In this document: positions 61,987-64,000 of the stretch, one piece after another | Numbering within the stretch: position 1 is the stretch's first letter | Layout of the letters: every line of letters begins with the position of its first letter | Assembly (NCBI GenBank): GCA_020635285.1 | Contig: JACKAB010000007.1 | Span: forward strand, 468,700 to 532,699 | Reading direction: 5' to 3' | Source of the DNA: Ignavibacteriales bacterium | Lineage (GTDB): Bacteria > Bacteroidota > Ignavibacteria > Ignavibacteriales > Melioribacteraceae | Length of the DNA: 64,000 nucleotides | The notes under the pieces: model-generated | The model's input: the letters and a program-made list of their open reading frames with translations, nothing else | The model's database searches: none | Told to the model about the DNA's origin: nothing | Position numbers and translations under genes: made by a program

Positions 61987-63546
61987 TTAAAGTGGTAAGT
62001 TTGAGTGTTTTTTAGGCGGATTTACATCCTTTTTAGTTGCCAGCATTTGTAAAGCTCTAATAACTCTAAAACGAGTATTTCTCGGTTCAATAACATCATC
62101 AATGTAACCATACTTTGCTGCTACATATGGATTAGCAAATTTATCTTTATACTCTTTTTCTTTTTGTTTTAAGAATTGTGCTTTTTCTTCAGGATTTTCA
62201 ATTGCGTTTGCTTCTCTTGCATGGAGAACTTCTATTGCTCCTTTGGGTCCCATTACTGCAATTTCAGCACCTGGCCAAGCATAGTTAATATCTCCGCGTA
62301 AATGTTTTGAACTCATTACATCATAAGCTCCACCGTACGCTTTACGCAAAATTATAGTAATTTTTGGAACTGTTGCTTCACCATAAGCAAAAAGTAATTT
62401 TGCTCCATGAATAATTATTCCACCATACTCCTGAGCAGTACCTGGCAAGAAGCCGGGCACATCAACTAATGTTACAACCGGAATATTAAAAGCATCGCAG
62501 AATCGCACAAATCTTGCAGCTTTTCTTGATGCATTAATATCTAAAACTCCCGCTAAATAGTTTGGCTGATTTGCAACGATTCCAACAGGAGCTCCGTTAA
62601 ATTTAGCATAGCCTGTAACAATGTTTGGCGCATAATGTCTTTGCACTTCTAAAAATTCAGAGTTATCAACAATAGAAAAAATAACATCTTTAACATCATA
62701 AGGTTTATTTGGGTTATCCGGAATTATCTCATTTAAGGAATCATCCAATCTATCTATTGGATCATCGCATACTGTTTTGGGTGGATCTTCCATATTATTT
62801 TGTGGAAGATATGTTAAAAGTTTTCTAATAATTTGGATTCCCTCTTCTTCATTATCTGCGGCAAAATGTGCAACACCTGATTTTGAAGTATGAACAGAAG
62901 CTCCACCAAGTTCTTCATCAGTTACAATTTCATTGGTTACAGTTTTTACAACTTTAGGTCCGGTAACAAACATATAGCTTGTGCCTTTACTCATAATTGT
63001 AAAATCTGTAAGCGCTGGTGAATAAACCGCTCCGCCAGCACAAGGGCCAAATATTGCTGAAATTTGAGGAATAACTCCGGAAGCCATAATATTTCGTTGG
63101 AAAATATCAGCATAGCCGCCAAGACTTTTTACACCTTCTTGAATTCTGGCGCCGCCGCTGTCATTTATTCCAATAACCGGAGCACCGACTTTCATTGCTT
63201 TATCCATCACTTTACAAATCTTTTGAGCATACATTTCTGAAAGCGATCCGCCGAAAACTGTAAAATCTTGAGAGAAGACATATACCAATCTTCCATCAAT
63301 TGTTCCATAACCCGTAACAACACCATCAGATAAGTATACTTGCTTTTCAAGTCCAAAATCAACGGTTCTATGAGAAACAAACATATCAAATTCCTCAAAA
63401 GAGCCATCATCTAAAAGCATCTCAATTCTTTCTCTTGCCGTGTATTTACCTTTTTGATGTTGAGCTTCAATACGTTTTTCACCGCCGCCCAATCGCGCTT
63501 TTTCGCGCTTTTCCATCAGTTGTTTAATATCATCTTGAATTGCCAT
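61987..63546 (-). CDS. mmdA: Methylmalonyl-CoA carboxyltransferase subunit (decarboxylase alpha / PccB family)
   Basis: 519 residues. Biotin-dependent carboxyltransferase with two crotonase-like halves: SQDFTVFGGSLSEM, GGARIQEGVKSLGGY, FGPCAGGAVYSPALTDF, then GVLDINASRKAARFVRFCD, FLPGTAQEYGGIIIHGAKLL and AYGGAYDVMSSKHLRGD. It transfers the carboxyl of (S)-methylmalonyl-CoA to biotin in the sodium pump, or runs in reverse as propionyl-CoA carboxylase. The presence of beta and OadG-type subunits downstream favours the decarboxylase role. It starts after AAGGAGAAAAA. No biotin carboxylase gene is seen nearby. Confidence 0.93.
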   Translation of the reverse strand: MAIQDDIKQLMEKREKARLGGGEKRIEAQHQKGKYTARERIEMLLDDGSFEEFDMFVSHRTVDFGLEKQVYLSDGVVTGYGTIDGRLVYVFSQDFTVFGGSLSEMYAQKICKVMDKAMKVGAPVIGINDSGGARIQEGVKSLGGYADIFQRNIMASGVIPQISAIFGPCAGGAVYSPALTDFTIMSKGTSYMFVTGPKVVKTVTNEIVTDEELGGASVHTSKSGVAHFAADNEEEGIQIIRKLLTYLPQNNMEDPPKTVCDDPIDRLDDSLNEIIPDNPNKPYDVKDVIFSIVDNSEFLEVQRHYAPNIVTGYAKFNGAPVGIVANQPNYLAGVLDINASRKAARFVRFCDAFNIPVVTLVDVPGFLPGTAQEYGGIIIHGAKLLFAYGEATVPKITIILRKAYGGAYDVMSSKHLRGDINYAWPGAEIAVMGPKGAIEVLHAREANAIENPEEKAQFLKQKEKEYKDKFANPYVAAKYGYIDDVIEPRNTRFRVIRALQMLATKKDVNPPKKHSNLPL

Positions 63547-63599
63547 TTTTTCTCCTTAAAAAAACATTTTATCTTTTATTTTAATTAAAACTTAATTGC

Positions 63600-64000
63600 T
63601 TACTTTGATTTATCTTCACAAAATTCTGTTAAAACTCCGTTAGTAGATTTGGGATGCAGGAAAGCAATGTTCAAGCCTTCTGCACCTTTTCTTGGCTTTT
63701 CATCAATTAATCTAATTCCCTTGCTGTTTGCTTCATCCAATGCATTTTCAATATTTTTAACATGAAAAGCTAAATGATGAATTCCTTCACCTTTCTTTTC
63801 AATAAATTTTCCAATTGGTCCGTCTTCTTGTGTAGATTCTAAAAGTTCTATTTTTGTTTGTCCAACTTTGAAGAAAGCTGTTTTAACTTTTTGATCTGTA
63901 ACTTCCTCAATTGAATAACATTTCAATCCCAAAACATCTTCATAATACTTAATTGATTCATCAAGATTTTTAACAGCTATTCCAATATGTTCAATGTGTG
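63600..64000 (-). CDS. mce: Methylmalonyl-CoA epimerase (N-terminus outside the window)
   Basis: The reading frame continues to the window edge, so the first residues are missing; about 133 residues are visible. HIEHIGIAVKNLDESIKYYE carries the first metal His, HHLAFHVKNIENALDEA the second His region, and FLHPKSTNGVLTEFCE the terminal Glu. This is the glyoxalase/VOC-fold epimerase that interconverts (R)- and (S)-methylmalonyl-CoA. It lies 53 bases upstream of mmdA and feeds it the correct epimer. Confidence 0.93.
   Translation of the reverse strand, partial: HIEHIGIAVKNLDESIKYYEDVLGLKCYSIEEVTDQKVKTAFFKVGQTKIELLESTQEDGPIGKFIEKKGEGIHHLAFHVKNIENALDEANSKGIRLIDEKPRKGAEGLNIAFLHPKSTNGVLTEFCEDKSK

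Noticed and set aside
1..64000. CRISPR array, rRNA or tRNA genes
   Set aside because: No regularly spaced direct repeats, no cas genes and no recognisable rRNA or cloverleaf sequences were seen on either strand; short tRNA-like folds could be missed without a search tool.

Overview
The window is AT-rich chromosomal DNA from a Gram-negative bacterium, most likely of the Ignavibacteria/Bacteroidota group. The clues are two secreted proteins with a type IX secretion C-terminal sorting region (one carries the NYPNPFNPST signature common in Ignavibacteria), Bacteroidota-like enzyme versions, and clear Shine-Dalgarno sequences (AAGGAG type) before many genes, which fit Ignavibacteria better than classical Bacteroidota. 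This taxonomy is inferred from the sequence only.

Layout. 0-5 kb: a hybrid two-component regulator, a DUF423 membrane protein and a PIN-PhoH ATPase. 5-13.6 kb: an aldehyde dehydrogenase gene followed by an unusual accessory region. That region holds an extradiol dioxygenase, a shortened Crp/Fnr protein, a DoxX-like membrane protein and glutaminase, in a near-tandem duplication whose two copies are degraded in complementary parts, plus three displaced copies of the aldehyde dehydrogenase 3' end. 13.9-22.5 kb: a carbohydrate region (GH115 alpha-glucuronidase, TIM-barrel sugar isomerase, FucU mutarotase, a nucleotidyltransferase-GHMP kinase fusion) and small housekeeping genes, ending with a PNGase F-like glycosidase. 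22.6-31.4 kb: PEP carboxylase, a histidine phosphatase, alaS with a GreA-like gene, OsmC, a saccharopine dehydrogenase-type enzyme and small proteins. 31.5-39.6 kb (all plus): a TlpA-type lipoprotein, DUF1015, serC, a lipoprotein, glycerate kinase and a membrane-anchored MutS-like ATPase. 39.7-46 kb (minus): glnD-murI, a tyrosine phenol-lyase-type enzyme and queC-queF. 46-52 kb: a YciO/TsaC protein, pckA and a large multi-PAS sensor kinase. 52-60 kb (minus): secreted pullulanase, lipoprotein and two T9SS cargo proteins. 60-64 kb (minus): a sodium-translocating methylmalonyl-CoA decarboxylase operon with methylmalonyl-CoA epimerase at the window edge.

Metabolic reading: pullulanase, GH115, PNGase F and an M1 peptidase point to degradation of polysaccharides, glycoproteins and peptides. 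PEP carboxylase and PEP carboxykinase sit at the C3/C4 node. The decarboxylase operon with the epimerase suggests a propionate/succinate branch coupled to a sodium gradient. SerC and glycerate kinase touch the 3-phosphoglycerate pool.

Quality warning: about fifteen genes carry single-base indels, often in homopolymers, while long neighbours are intact. Together with the degraded duplication at 7.6-12.8 kb this looks more like an imperfectly polished long-read assembly than mass gene decay. Broken genes are therefore annotated by their reconstructed product and the break is stated.
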